A stretch of 64,000 nucleotides of DNA from Flavobacterium sp. K5-23 (GCF_023278045.1 NZ_CP056783.1:1521501-1585500); one strand, 5' to 3'. Positions 52,881 to 62,398 are shown, counted from the stretch's first letter. Notes: generated by a model from the sequence alone, not told the origin. Program-made: numbers and translations.

Positions 52881-53621
52881 TTATTCGATTCTGAAAAATT
52901 GATTGTTTGCAATGACTTCTTTAAGTGGTGTTAAGTCCTTAATTTTTACTTTTTGATCAAAAGATGCTATATGATTTTCATGATGTACATCTGAACCCAC
53001 ATAGTCATACATCCCCTTAGAAAGTAATTGATTGGCTATTTTAGTGATTTCAGAACCGTAATAGCCTACAACTGATAAAAGATTTAATTGGAATAGACAT
53101 CCCGCTCTTTTTAGCTTCACGTATTCGTTAAAATTATTGTGGTAAAACAAGTACCGTTCCGGATGGGCTAAAACTGGAATATATCCCGCCACTTGTAAGT
53201 CAAATAGAATCGAGTACAATTGTATGGGTGCATTGATGTAAGACATCTCTACTAAAACATAATTTCCTTTTAACGTTAATAATTTCCCAGATTGAAATAA
53301 TCGTACAAATTGGTCGTCCATTAAGTACTCGGCTGCGGCATTAAAAGGGACTTTTATATTGTTTTTTTCAAGCTCTAGAATAGTATTGTTCTTATTGTAA
53401 ACAATTTGCTCATAAGTGTTATCCCAGACATGCTGAATGATATGTGGAGTTGTGATGAACTGAGTGATTCCAATCTCTTGAAGCGCTTTTGTGAGTTTTA
53501 GAGTGTCTTCAAATGTTCTAGCACCATCATCTATACCCGGTAAAAGATGGGAGTGAATATCAATGTGGTTGTCAGGAATTAAATCTTTTAAAACCGTCTT
53601 GTTTTTAGTAAAAAAAAGCAC
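52881..53621 (-). CDS. PHP-type protein-tyrosine phosphatase (YwqE/CapC/CpsB family)
   Basis: Manganese-dependent phosphatase that dephosphorylates BY-kinases in capsule systems. The PHP motif DNHIDIHSHLLPGIDDGART holds the HxH site. TTPHIIQHVW, NAAAEYLMDD, PVLAHPERYLFY and DYVGSDVHH supply the other His/Glu/Asp ligands. A GTG start at 53621 (VLFFTKNKTVLKDLIP) gives 246 aa and the family N-terminus; the frame extends upstream only to a TTG that overlaps the likely promoter. It is on the opposite strand from both polysaccharide loci, at their boundary. Likely target: the kinase tail encoded at 10968-11003. Confidence 0.9.
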   Translation of the reverse strand: MLFFTKNKTVLKDLIPDNHIDIHSHLLPGIDDGARTFEDTLKLTKALQEIGITQFITTPHIIQHVWDNTYEQIVYNKNNTILELEKNNIKVPFNAAAEYLMDDQFVRLFQSGKLLTLKGNYVLVEMSYINAPIQLYSILFDLQVAGYIPVLAHPERYLFYHNNFNEYVKLKRAGCLFQLNLLSVVGYYGSEITKIANQLLSKGMYDYVGSDVHHENHIASFDQKVKIKDLTPLKEVIANNQFFRIE

Positions 53622-53709
53622 ATTTTTGTGTTTATAAATGAAACAGCAAAGTAACTGAATATTTTGCAATACTAATCTTAATTAATATATAATACTATCT
53701 GCAAATTGT

Positions 53710-53717
53710 TATATTTG
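53710..53717 (+). promoter_or_regulatory. -7 promoter element of the second locus
   Basis: TATATTTG fits TAnnTTTG, upstream of gmd copy 2 and divergent from the phosphatase gene. No -33 match. Confidence 0.45.
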
Positions 53718-53777
53718 TTTTAAAGCTTATAATTTTATCCTAAGGGTTTAATGGGAAACGAAAACGACAAAATCACA

Positions 53778-54866
53778 ATGAAAACAGCTTTAATTACTGG
53801 GGTTACAGGTCAAGATGGGGCATATTTAGCAGAGTTATTGCTTTCTAAAGGGTATATGGTTCATGGGATTAAGCGTAGAAGTTCTATGTTTAATACCCAA
53901 CGAATTGATCACTTATATGAAGATATCCATGTGGAAAACCAACGTTTTAAATTACACTATGGAGATCTAAGTGATGCAACTAATTTAATAAGTATTATAC
54001 AAGAAACCCAACCTGATGAAATATATAATTTGGGGGCTATGAGTCATGTAAAAGTAAGTTTTGATATACCTGAATATACCGCTAATGTTGATGGTGTAGG
54101 GACATTGAGACTTTTGGATGCTATTCGATTATTGGGTCTTACAAAAAAAACTAAAATATATCAAGCTTCGACATCAGAATTATATGGAAAAGTTCAGGAA
54201 GTGCCACAGTCAGAAACCACTCCGTTTTACCCACGGTCTCCTTACGCAGTTGCTAAAATATATGCCTATTGGATTACCGTTAATTACAGAGAAGCGTATG
54301 GTATGTTTGCTTGTAATGGAATCTTATTTAATCATGAAAGTCCACTTCGAGGAGAAACATTTGTAACCAGGAAAATCACTCGTGGTATTGCTCAAATGGC
54401 TTTAGGGATTGAAACAGCATTGTACATGGGTAATATTGATGCACAACGAGATTGGGGGCACGCCAAAGATTATGTAGAAGCGATGTGGTTGATGCTACAA
54501 CAAGAAAAAGCCGAAGATTTTGTCATTGCTACCGGAGTTACTAATACAGTTCGATCTTTTATAATATTAGCTTTTAATGAGCTTAGTGTGGAAATAGAAT
54601 TCAAAGGAGAAGGTGTTTCTGAAGTTGGAATTATAAAGGCCAGCTTGAATCCAGATTATGCTTTTATAATTGGACAAGAAGTTATAAAAATAGATCCAAC
54701 ATATTTCCGACCTACAGAAGTCGATTTGTTGATTGGTGATAATACAAAGGCCAAGACGCTTTTGGGTTGGGAACCAAAATATACATTGGGGATGATTGTT
54801 AAAGAAATGATGGAGGCTGATTTGAAATTGATCAGAAGAGAGAAATTAGCTAAAAGTTTGGATTAG
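53778..54866 (+). CDS. gmd: GDP-mannose 4,6-dehydratase, copy 2
   Basis: Canonical Gmd: [87 protein letters not shown] and [18 protein letters not shown]. The start at 53778 gives the family N-terminus (MKTALITG, 362 aa); an in-frame ATG at 53751 would add nine residues. It lacks the insertion seen in copy 1. First gene of the ABC-transporter-dependent locus. Its stop directly abuts the fcl start. Confidence 0.95.
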   Translation: MKTALITGVTGQDGAYLAELLLSKGYMVHGIKRRSSMFNTQRIDHLYEDIHVENQRFKLHYGDLSDATNLISIIQETQPDEIYNLGAMSHVKVSFDIPEYTANVDGVGTLRLLDAIRLLGLTKKTKIYQASTSELYGKVQEVPQSETTPFYPRSPYAVAKIYAYWITVNYREAYGMFACNGILFNHESPLRGETFVTRKITRGIAQMALGIETALYMGNIDAQRDWGHAKDYVEAMWLMLQQEKAEDFVIATGVTNTVRSFIILAFNELSVEIEFKGEGVSEVGIIKASLNPDYAFIIGQEVIKIDPTYFRPTEVDLLIGDNTKAKTLLGWEPKYTLGMIVKEMMEADLKLIRREKLAKSLD

Positions 54867-55790
54867 ATGGATAAGAGTTCAAAAATATATGTTGCGGGAC
54901 ACAATGGTATGGTGGGGAGCGCAATTTTTCGGAATTTAAAAAGTAAAGGATTTAACAATATTGTTACGAGAACCTCCTCCGAATTAAATTTAATTGATCA
55001 ACAAGCAGTAGCTTCATTTTTTGAAATTGAAAAACCGGAATTTGTCTTTTTGGCTGCCGCCAAAGTCGGAGGGATTTTGGCTAACAATACCCTTAGAGCT
55101 GATTTTATTTATCAAAACATCATGATACAATCGAATGTTATTCATCAGAGTTATAAAAATAAAGTAAAGAAATTATTGTTTTTAGGCTCAACATGTATTT
55201 ATCCAAAATTGGCGCCTCAGCCATTGCGAGAGGAATATTTGTTGACTGGATTGTTAGAGCCTACCAATGAACCTTATGCGATAGCCAAAATCGCAGGCAT
55301 AAAAATGTGTGATGCTTATCGTGAGCAATATGGATGTAACTTTATTTCCGTTATGCCTACAAATTTGTACGGTTTAAATGACAACTATGATTTGCAAAAT
55401 TCTCATGTGTTACCCGCTTTATTACGGAAGTTTCATGAAGCTAAAATGAATGACGAGCGTGAAGTCACGGTTTGGGGGACAGGAAGTCCTTTAAGAGAGT
55501 TTTTGCATGCGGATGATATGGCGGATGCCTGTGTTTATTTGATGGAAAAATACAACGATCAGGGGTTCGTAAATATTGGTTCAGGCCAAGAGATTTCCAT
55601 AAAAGACTTGGCTTCCTTGATTAAAAAAATAGTAGGTTACAAAGGTATTGTTGTGTTTGATAATTCTAAACCCGATGGCGCTCCAAGAAAAGTAACAGAT
55701 ACTACAAAGCTGGACCAATTGGGTTGGAAATTTTCAATTTTTTTAGAACAAGGGATTCGACAAGTATATCACGATACATTTAACAAGTAA
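54867..55790 (+). CDS. fcl: GDP-L-fucose synthase, copy 2
   Basis: A 307-aa SDR closely resembling copy 1 at 39009: IYVAGHNGMVGSAIFRNL, FLAAAKVGGILANNTLRADFIYQNIMIQ, LGSTCIYPKLAPQPLREEYLLTGLLEPTNEPYAIAKIAGIKMCDAYR. GHNGMVG and STC differ from GHRGMVG and SSC in copy 1. It starts at the base after the gmd stop, so the pair is translationally coupled. Completes GDP-L-fucose for the second locus. Confidence 0.95.
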   Translation: MDKSSKIYVAGHNGMVGSAIFRNLKSKGFNNIVTRTSSELNLIDQQAVASFFEIEKPEFVFLAAAKVGGILANNTLRADFIYQNIMIQSNVIHQSYKNKVKKLLFLGSTCIYPKLAPQPLREEYLLTGLLEPTNEPYAIAKIAGIKMCDAYREQYGCNFISVMPTNLYGLNDNYDLQNSHVLPALLRKFHEAKMNDEREVTVWGTGSPLREFLHADDMADACVYLMEKYNDQGFVNIGSGQEISIKDLASLIKKIVGYKGIVVFDNSKPDGAPRKVTDTTKLDQLGWKFSIFLEQGIRQVYHDTFNK

Positions 55791-55857
55791 AAGACGTTCA
55801 ATTCTAAGTTTTTATAATTTCAATAGACAATAAAAGGGAATACTACTGTCAAAATGT

Positions 55858-55865
55858 TATATTTG
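55858..55865 (+). promoter_or_regulatory. possible -7 element before the ABC permease gene
   Basis: TATATTTG fits TAnnTTTG, 64 nt before the ATG at 55930; no -33 match. Confidence 0.35.
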
Positions 55866-55929
55866 GTAACTATAAATAGCATTGTTAAATGTTATTTTAA
55901 AATTAATTGATCCCCATATCATCTAGTAA

Positions 55930-56799
55930 ATGAGTAGTTCAGAAAATACTAATACCACTTGGCTGTTTGAAATAACACCCAAAAACAAATTCTTCTCGCT
56001 GAACCTCAAGGAAGTTTGGCAGTATCGTGATTTGCTTATGCTTTTTGTGAAAAGAGATGTGGTGACGGTATACAAGCAAACCGTTTTAGGGCCGCTGTGG
56101 TATTTGATTCAGCCTTTGTTCACTTCGATTACCTTTACCATAATTTTTAATAATTTGGCTGGAATAAGTACGGGAACCGTACCTCCATTCTTGTTTAACT
56201 TAGCAGGAATAACCGTGTGGAATTACTTTACGGCCTGCCTCACGGGGACCTCAAACACTTTTGGTGCCAATGCGGGTATTTTTGGTAAAGTGTATTTCCC
56301 CCGAATTATAGTTCCCATATCCATAGTAATCTCCAATTTGTTGAAATTTGGGATTCAATTTTTAATATTTATCGCTTTTTATTTATTCTATTATTTTCAG
56401 GGCGCCGCCATAAGTTTAAATGGGATTAGTATTTTATTTCCATTGTTAATTGTAGTGATGGGGATTTTGGGATTGGGATTGGGGATGTTTATTTCTTCTT
56501 TGGTGACAAAATACAGAGACTTTAGCTACTTAATAGGTTTTGGAGTGCAATTACTGATGTATGTTTCAGCCGTGGTTTACCCTATGGCATTGGTTGCAGC
56601 AAAAATGCCGGACTATGCCTGGCTCGTTCAATACAATCCATTGGCTTATATTATAGAAACTACCCGTTATATGTTATTGAACGTGGGGCAAATTTCCATC
56701 TGGGGATTGGGTTATACTTTTGCGGTGACTGTATTTGTTTTTTTAGTAGGAATACTAATTTTTAATAAGACGGAGAAGAGTTTTATAGATACGGTTTAA
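55930..56799 (+). CDS. wzm: ABC-2 polysaccharide exporter permease
   Basis: A 289-aa inner-membrane protein with about six TM helices. The N-terminal amphipathic segment LKEVWQYRDLLMLFVKRDVVTVYKQTVLGPLWYLIQPL is the hallmark of Wzm/KpsM-type permeases. Forms the channel exporting lipid-linked polysaccharide, with the ATPase encoded next. The downstream gap (56800-57033) contains a long T-run and no gene. Confidence 0.92.
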   Translation: MSSSENTNTTWLFEITPKNKFFSLNLKEVWQYRDLLMLFVKRDVVTVYKQTVLGPLWYLIQPLFTSITFTIIFNNLAGISTGTVPPFLFNLAGITVWNYFTACLTGTSNTFGANAGIFGKVYFPRIIVPISIVISNLLKFGIQFLIFIAFYLFYYFQGAAISLNGISILFPLLIVVMGILGLGLGMFISSLVTKYRDFSYLIGFGVQLLMYVSAVVYPMALVAAKMPDYAWLVQYNPLAYIIETTRYMLLNVGQISIWGLGYTFAVTVFVFLVGILIFNKTEKSFIDTV

Positions 56800-57033
56800 T
56801 TTGTTGCAGTTGCCATTTTTGTCTCTTAATTAAGGAATAAATGGATTTTTAATAGGTTCAAAACAAAGTAATTGCAATAGATGTGATAAGCAAGTTTGTT
56901 TTTGATTTTTTTTTTTTTCTTTTTTTGTGAGTCAGGGTTGCGAAGCGGTGCAAGTACTTTAATTAAACTTAAAATAGTTTAAAATTATGCCATTAATGAA
57001 AAACAAAGCCTTCAGATAGTCAAAAGTAATAAA

Positions 57034-58332
57034 ATGAGTAAAGATATTATAATAAAAGCCGAAAATATTTCTAAGCAATACCGCCTAGGACAGGTAGGTA
57101 CTGGTACTATGGCTCACGATTTGAATAGATGGTGGCATCAAGTACGCGGTAAAGAAAACCCTTATTTAAAAATTGGGGATACTAATGACCGTTCTACTAA
57201 AGGGGAGAGTGACTATGTGTGGGCTTTGCAGGACATTAATTTTGAAGTGGAACGTGGTGAGATTTTAGGTATAATAGGGAAGAATGGCGCTGGTAAATCT
57301 ACCTTGCTCAAGATTTTATCACGAGTTACTGCACCCACTACAGGGAGCATAAAATTTGGGGGGCGTGTGGCTTCTTTACTTGAAGTAGGAACCGGTTTTA
57401 ATGGCGAAATGACGGGTAGGGAAAACATTTATTTGAATGGTGCCATTCTGGGAATGACAAAAAAAGAAATCACCTCAAAACTGGATGAAATCATTAATTT
57501 CTCGGGTTGTGAACGTTACATAGATACCCCTGTAAAGCGCTACAGTAGTGGTATGACGGTGCGACTCGCTTTTGCAGTTGCCGCATTTCTGGAGCCTGAA
57601 ATTTTAATTATCGATGAGGTTTTGGCTGTAGGGGATGCCGAGTTCCAGAAGAAAGCCATTGGCAAAATGCAGGATATTTCCCGTAAAGGAGGTAGAACGG
57701 TTTTGTTTGTGAGTCATAACATGGCGGCCGTGAAGAGTTTGTGTACGAGGGGGGTTGTTTTGGATAACGGGAAGGTTGCTTTTGAAGGCGAGATAGAGGA
57801 GGCTATTTCTGAATATTTGAATCTTGATAACCATGTAGCTTCTAGGAAAATATATAATAATGTTGAAGCTCCTTCAAGCGAAATTGTTAGGTTGCTAGAA
57901 TCAGAAGTTATAAATGATATTTTTGAAAATAAAACGGATTATTTTATTATTGAAAAAGTTGGCATTAGAATAAAGTTTGAGATTTTGGTTGAAACATCCG
58001 ATTTAGTTTTAGGTTTAAACCTTTATAATAACGAAGAAATTCATATATTGAGTTCCCATCAAAAAAATCAAAACATAAATTATAAAGTTGGAGCTTATCA
58101 AGCTATTGTTTGGTTTCCAAATAATTTTTTGTCTGAAGGATATCATTTTTGTGGAATAGCTGCTATGTCTTATAAAGGTGTCTTCAGAGTGCATTTTCAC
58201 GATGTCAATAAGTTTTCTTTTAATATTATTGATGAGTTTATGGAAAATACCGCTAGAGGAAGTTATTATAAAGGAAAATTTCCAGGAGTTGTAAGACCAA
58301 TTTTAGATTGGGATAATGTTGTTGTTTTATAA
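57034..58332 (+). CDS. wzt: ABC polysaccharide exporter ATPase with C-terminal substrate domain
   Basis: A 432-aa protein. The ABC domain covers about residues 1-250: Walker A GIIGKNGAGKSTLLKIL, signature RYSSGMTVRLAFAVA, Walker B EILIIDEVLAVGD and the switch His in FVSHNMAAVK. A C-terminal beta-rich Wzt domain spans about 265-432 (VGIRIKFEILVETSDLVLGLNLYN…). In O9a/O12-type systems that domain binds the terminal modification of the finished chain. The ABC half has ordinary composition; the C-terminal half turns sharply AT-rich near 57830, suggesting a mosaic gene. Confidence 0.92.
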   Translation: MSKDIIIKAENISKQYRLGQVGTGTMAHDLNRWWHQVRGKENPYLKIGDTNDRSTKGESDYVWALQDINFEVERGEILGIIGKNGAGKSTLLKILSRVTAPTTGSIKFGGRVASLLEVGTGFNGEMTGRENIYLNGAILGMTKKEITSKLDEIINFSGCERYIDTPVKRYSSGMTVRLAFAVAAFLEPEILIIDEVLAVGDAEFQKKAIGKMQDISRKGGRTVLFVSHNMAAVKSLCTRGVVLDNGKVAFEGEIEEAISEYLNLDNHVASRKIYNNVEAPSSEIVRLLESEVINDIFENKTDYFIIEKVGIRIKFEILVETSDLVLGLNLYNNEEIHILSSHQKNQNINYKVGAYQAIVWFPNNFLSEGYHFCGIAAMSYKGVFRVHFHDVNKFSFNIIDEFMENTARGSYYKGKFPGVVRPILDWDNVVVL

Positions 58333-58341
58333 GATTAAAAT

Positions 58342-59220
58342 ATGAAAAATTTAGAGTTTACAGGTGAACGTATGACTACAGGTCTTGGATCAGTTCATGG
58401 TGTTATTGAGCATTTACATAGATATGCTATTGCTCAAAAAATCACTAACAATAAAGTTGTTTTGGATATAGCTTCCGGTGAGGGTTACGGAAGTTTTTTA
58501 CTAAGCAAAAGTGCCACTAAAGTGTTTGGAGTTGATATAGATGAAGAATCAATAAATCATGCAAAAGTTAAATATGCCTCATCAAAGAACATTGAGTTTA
58601 GTGTAGGATCTACTGACGCTATTCCATTAGAAGATAGATCTGTTGATGTCGTTATTTCTTTTGAAACAATAGAACATCACGATAAGCACGATTTGATGAT
58701 GAAAGAAATTTCTAGAGTTCTTAAAAAAAATGGCGTTTTATTGATTTCTTCTCCTGAGAAAAGTATTTATAGTAGTAGGGATCCTAACAATCCTTATCAT
58801 ATTAAAGAATTGACTTTAGATGACTTTAGCGATTTGTTGAAAAGGAATTTTAAAAATGTTAATTTGTTTAATCAACGATTTGTAATAGGTTCTTTAATTC
58901 ATTTGATTGATCAAGATTGTGAATCAAAATTTAATTTGTTTGATGGGGACTATCTACAGATTAAGAATAAATTAGATGAAGATGATTTTTACAATAAGTC
59001 TTATTTTAATTTAGCGATATGTTCAAATGCAAACAACAATGATTATTTAGAAGTTGGATCGTCAATTTTTAATGGGGTAAGAGTTGTTAAGGAGGAAATA
59101 AATGTACTTAAAGAAAGTTATGAAAAACAGTATAATAATATATTATCTACTGAATCTTTTAAATTAGGTAATTCAATTATTAAAAAAATAAATTCAGTTA
59201 GAAAATTATTAAAAAGATAG
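58342..59220 (+). CDS. class I SAM-dependent methyltransferase, candidate chain terminator
   Basis: A 292-aa protein. EFTGERMTTGLGSVHGVIEHLHRYAIA precedes the SAM motif I VVLDIASGEGYGSFLLS; VFGVDIDEESINHAKVKY, VDVVISFETIEHHD and LKKNGVLLISSPEK give the remaining Methyltransferase_11 motifs. The last about 45 residues are charged and helical (KEEINVLKESYEKQYNNI), possibly coiled coil. It sits 9 nt after wzt. In Wzt systems with a C-terminal domain, a terminal methyl(phosphate) group made by a WbdD-type enzyme signals export; this gene is the natural candidate. Direct sugar O-methylation is the alternative. Confidence 0.85.
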   Translation: MKNLEFTGERMTTGLGSVHGVIEHLHRYAIAQKITNNKVVLDIASGEGYGSFLLSKSATKVFGVDIDEESINHAKVKYASSKNIEFSVGSTDAIPLEDRSVDVVISFETIEHHDKHDLMMKEISRVLKKNGVLLISSPEKSIYSSRDPNNPYHIKELTLDDFSDLLKRNFKNVNLFNQRFVIGSLIHLIDQDCESKFNLFDGDYLQIKNKLDEDDFYNKSYFNLAICSNANNNDYLEVGSSIFNGVRVVKEEINVLKESYEKQYNNILSTESFKLGNSIIKKINSVRKLLKR

Positions 59221-59465
59221 CCCCTTGCGACATCTCTTTCCCAATTTCACATCATTCCAGAAAATTACACTTGCTTTCTTAAATTAATTATTAAGTTTTT
59301 AACATTTAAAACTGACTTTGAAATTATGGGTGCAATTGTTTTTATTTAAACCTAATTCGGATATTCATATTAAGTTTTTAAAAAGAATTATATTTAAATT
59401 AGAAAAAAATTGAGAATATGGATTATCAATAATAAAATGATATTTAATTTAAATAACTCTTTTAA

Positions 59466-59473
59466 TACATTTG
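59466..59473 (+). promoter_or_regulatory. -7 element immediately upstream of a glycosyltransferase gene
   Basis: TACATTTG fits TAnnTTTG and ends 7 nt before the ATG at 59481, giving an almost leaderless message as at recR. The rest of the 59221-59465 gap shows no gene. Confidence 0.35.
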
Positions 59474-59480
59474 AAAAAAA

Positions 59481-60479
59481 ATGCAATTAGCCTTCACAAT
59501 TTGTTCTAATAATTATTTAGCTCATGCTAAAACTTTAGGAGATTCATTTTTGGAATTTCATCCAAACGTTAGATTTATAATAGGGTTAGTTGATAAATAT
59601 GATTTAGAGTTTGATTATAGTTTTTTTTCGGCTTTTGAGATCATACTCGTTGAAGAAATAGCGGTTCCAAACTTCGAGGAGTTAAATGAAAAATATAACA
59701 TTACCGAGTTAAATACAGCTGTAAAACCATCCTATTTACATCATATATTTAAGAAGTATAATGCAAAAAAAATACTTTATATTGACCCGGATATTTTAGT
59801 AACAAGTAGTTTTGACGAGGTTTTTGATGCGTTAGATTCAAAAAATATTGTTATAACACCACATATGTGCAGTCCTGTTGACGATGAGTTTGGTCCTAAT
59901 GATTATGATGTGTTAGGAGGAGGAGTTTATAACCTTGGTTTTATTGGATTAAGCGATTATGACCAGGTAAAAGGTTTTATTGATTGGTGGCATAACCGCG
60001 TTGTAAAATATGGGTATGGAAATCAAAGAAAAGGAATGTTTTTTGATCAGCTATGGATTCAGTATGTACCATGTTTTTTTGATAATTATTACATTCTAAA
60101 ACACTTGGGCTATAATATGGCTAATTGGAATCTTCATGAAAGAGAAATAAGCGCACAGGATAATGTAAATTTCATTATAAATGATGACTATACCTTACGG
60201 TTCTTTCATTTTAGTAGTTATAAATTCGAGAAGCCAGATACGATATGCAGGTATCAAACGCGATATGATTTTAATTCAAGACCGGACTTGGTACCACTTT
60301 TTAATAAGTATGCCACTAAATTAAAAGAAAATAAAGTAGATCAAATAAGTAAATTAAATGTGTTTTATTATCCTAATTTGCATCAATTGAGAGCAGTAGA
60401 AAAAAAAAAGACAACTACTCTAGAAATTATTTATCGAATGAAGAAAGCGATAAAAATTCTAATTAAGGGACGTATATAA
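59481..60479 (+). CDS. GT-A glycosyltransferase (GT8-like)
   Basis: A 332-aa protein. It starts LAFTICSNNYLAHAKTLGDSFLEFHPN, a pattern of GT8-like transferases. The DxD site is in ILYIDPDILVTSSFDE (residues about 97-112), followed by LGGGVYNLGFIGL and GMFFDQLWIQYVPCFF. The basic C-terminus may contact the membrane. Donor unknown. It is the first glycosyltransferase of the ABC-dependent locus. Confidence 0.82.
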   Translation: MQLAFTICSNNYLAHAKTLGDSFLEFHPNVRFIIGLVDKYDLEFDYSFFSAFEIILVEEIAVPNFEELNEKYNITELNTAVKPSYLHHIFKKYNAKKILYIDPDILVTSSFDEVFDALDSKNIVITPHMCSPVDDEFGPNDYDVLGGGVYNLGFIGLSDYDQVKGFIDWWHNRVVKYGYGNQRKGMFFDQLWIQYVPCFFDNYYILKHLGYNMANWNLHEREISAQDNVNFIINDDYTLRFFHFSSYKFEKPDTICRYQTRYDFNSRPDLVPLFNKYATKLKENKVDQISKLNVFYYPNLHQLRAVEKKKTTTLEIIYRMKKAIKILIKGRI

Positions 60480-60507
60480 AAATAGCGCTTATTTACAAAC
60501 CATATAA

Positions 60508-60515
60508 TATCTTTG
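60508..60515 (+). promoter_or_regulatory. possible -7 element before the gene at 60583
   Basis: TATCTTTG fits TAnnTTTG, 67 nt before the ATG; no -33 match. Confidence 0.3.
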
Positions 60516-60582
60516 AACAAAGTAAGCAATCAGTTATAAATGGAAATTTCAACACTTAGATAATTCAATATAAATTAAATAC

Positions 60583-61554
60583 ATGTCATTCAGTACCCCC
60601 ATTCTTTTTCTGATTTTTAATCGTCCTGAAAACACTAAAAGGGTTTTTGAAGAGATAAAAAAACAAAAGCCCAAGTATCTTTATGTGGCTGCAGATGGAC
60701 CACGTTCCAATATTATTGAAGATATAGAGAAATGTAAAGAAACAAGGAATCTGGTGCTTAAGGGTATAGATTGGGATTGTGAAGTAAAGACATTATTCAG
60801 AGACGAAAATTTTGGTTGCGGTAAAGCTGTCCAGAATGCTTTAGACTGGTTTTTTGATGAAGTTGAAATGGGAATTATTATTGAAGATGATATATTACCG
60901 GACTCCTCATTTTTTTGGTATGCTGAAATATTGCTTGATCGATTTAAAAATGATTATCAAATTTTTTCTATTAATGGATGCAGTTTGGCATATGAAAATC
61001 ATAAATATGATTTTGGTTTAACTCGTTATTTTAATATGTGGGGCTGGGCTAGCTGGCGACGATCTAATGACTTGGTTAATAAAACCTGGAATACTTATAA
61101 TGGTATTGACGATTTTAAAAAAGGCAGTAAATTGGTAAAATCATTAAGTTTGCCAACAATTTTACCGCAAAAAGAATGGATTAATAGATGGCAGTTTCTT
61201 TTTGATGCTACAAAAAACGGGAATATAGATACTTGGGATTATCAATGGGTATTTACTTGTTTGAAAAATCAGCAATATTGTATTCGTCCAAATTTGAATA
61301 TGATAAATAATATTGGTTTTAATAAAGACTCAACACATACAATTCAAGTACCCCATATAAAATTGAGCAATATTAAAGTCAATACTCTAAAAATAACAAA
61401 TGGTATTTTGAATGGCAAAATGAAAATAGATTCTATTTATGAAATTGTAAATGTTGCAGAATATTGGAATGGGGTTGTAATTAATTCTTCTAATTTCATT
61501 AAGAAAGTAAATGGTTATTTTAAAAAATCTTTAAATTTATTTAAAAATGCCTAA
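60583..61554 (+). CDS. GT-A nucleotide-diphospho-sugar transferase
   Basis: A 323-aa protein. TPILFLIFNRPENTKRVFEEI opens a GT2/GNT-I-like fold. VAADGPR and GIIIEDDILPDSSFFWYAEILL contain the acidic metal site (EDD), and RYFNMWGWASWRRSNDL and WDYQWVFTCLKNQ are conserved in this uncharacterised capsule/O-antigen group. The end overlaps the next start by 8 nt. Confidence 0.82.
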   Translation: MSFSTPILFLIFNRPENTKRVFEEIKKQKPKYLYVAADGPRSNIIEDIEKCKETRNLVLKGIDWDCEVKTLFRDENFGCGKAVQNALDWFFDEVEMGIIIEDDILPDSSFFWYAEILLDRFKNDYQIFSINGCSLAYENHKYDFGLTRYFNMWGWASWRRSNDLVNKTWNTYNGIDDFKKGSKLVKSLSLPTILPQKEWINRWQFLFDATKNGNIDTWDYQWVFTCLKNQQYCIRPNLNMINNIGFNKDSTHTIQVPHIKLSNIKVNTLKITNGILNGKMKIDSIYEIVNVAEYWNGVVINSSNFIKKVNGYFKKSLNLFKNA

Positions 61555-62398
61555 ATTCTCCATCATCACTATCAACTACAATAATCTAGACGGGTTAAAA
61601 CGTACTATCGAAAGTGTGGTCAATCAAACCTGGCAAGAGTTTGAGTACATTGTTATTGATGGAGGTTCTTCTGATGGTAGTTCCGCTTATATTGAAAGTC
61701 AAAGTACAAACATTGATTTTTGGGTAAGTGAATCTGATAAAGGTATTTATAACGCCATGAATAAAGGAATTAAGGTAGCCAATGGGGAATATTTGCTGTT
61801 TTTGAATAGTGGGGATCATTTTTACGACAATCGAGTTCTAGAAAAATTCCATTCCTTAATAGGGGAATTTGATTTAATATATTTTGATGAATATAGAGTA
61901 GGTGAACGACTTTCTGAAATTGTTAAATACCCGAGTAAATTAAACTTTTCGAATCTTTATTTAAGCTCATTGTCTCATCCCAATACTTTTATTAACAAAA
62001 ACTTGTTTGATAAAGTTGGTCTTTATGATGAGAGTTTGAGAATTGTATCCGATTGGAAGTTTTCTATATTGGCATTATTTAAGTACAACTGTACCTATTT
62101 GAAAGTAGATGGTGTGCTTTCTGTTTTTTATTTAGATGGTATTAGTTTTTTAGAAGATAATTCTAAAGAGAGAAATAAAGTCTTAAATGATTATTTTAAG
62201 CCGTTTGTTGATGATTATGAAGAGTTTGTCCGTAATAGAAATGAGTTAAATCATAATAAATCAATTTTGCAATCTAATAGATTTAAAATGCTATTTGAAA
62301 TTGAAAAAACAAAAGGGGGGATGAAGATTGTTTCACTTTTTTTTAGAATCTATATTATTTTTTTCTCAAAGGAAAAAATAAAAGATGTTTTGAATTAA
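61547..62398 (+). CDS. family 2 glycosyltransferase
   Basis: A 283-aa GT2 enzyme. FSIITINYNNLDGLKRTIESVVNQTWQEFEYIVIDGGSSDGS, ESDKGIYNAMNKGIKVANGEYLLFLNSGD (DxD-equivalent NSGD) and LSHPNTFINKNLF followed by IVSDWKFSI. Similar in layout to the GT2 at 36195, but the two share only motif-level similarity. The C-terminal 70 residues are charged and helical, ending in a hydrophobic segment. Confidence 0.87.
   Translation: MPKFSIITINYNNLDGLKRTIESVVNQTWQEFEYIVIDGGSSDGSSAYIESQSTNIDFWVSESDKGIYNAMNKGIKVANGEYLLFLNSGDHFYDNRVLEKFHSLIGEFDLIYFDEYRVGERLSEIVKYPSKLNFSNLYLSSLSHPNTFINKNLFDKVGLYDESLRIVSDWKFSILALFKYNCTYLKVDGVLSVFYLDGISFLEDNSKERNKVLNDYFKPFVDDYEEFVRNRNELNHNKSILQSNRFKMLFEIEKTKGGMKIVSLFFRIYIIFFSKEKIKDVLN

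Noticed and set aside
53622-53669. Longer TTG-initiated form of the PHP phosphatase
   Set aside because: The extra 16 residues do not resemble the family, and the TTG overlaps a likely -7 element on the reverse strand.
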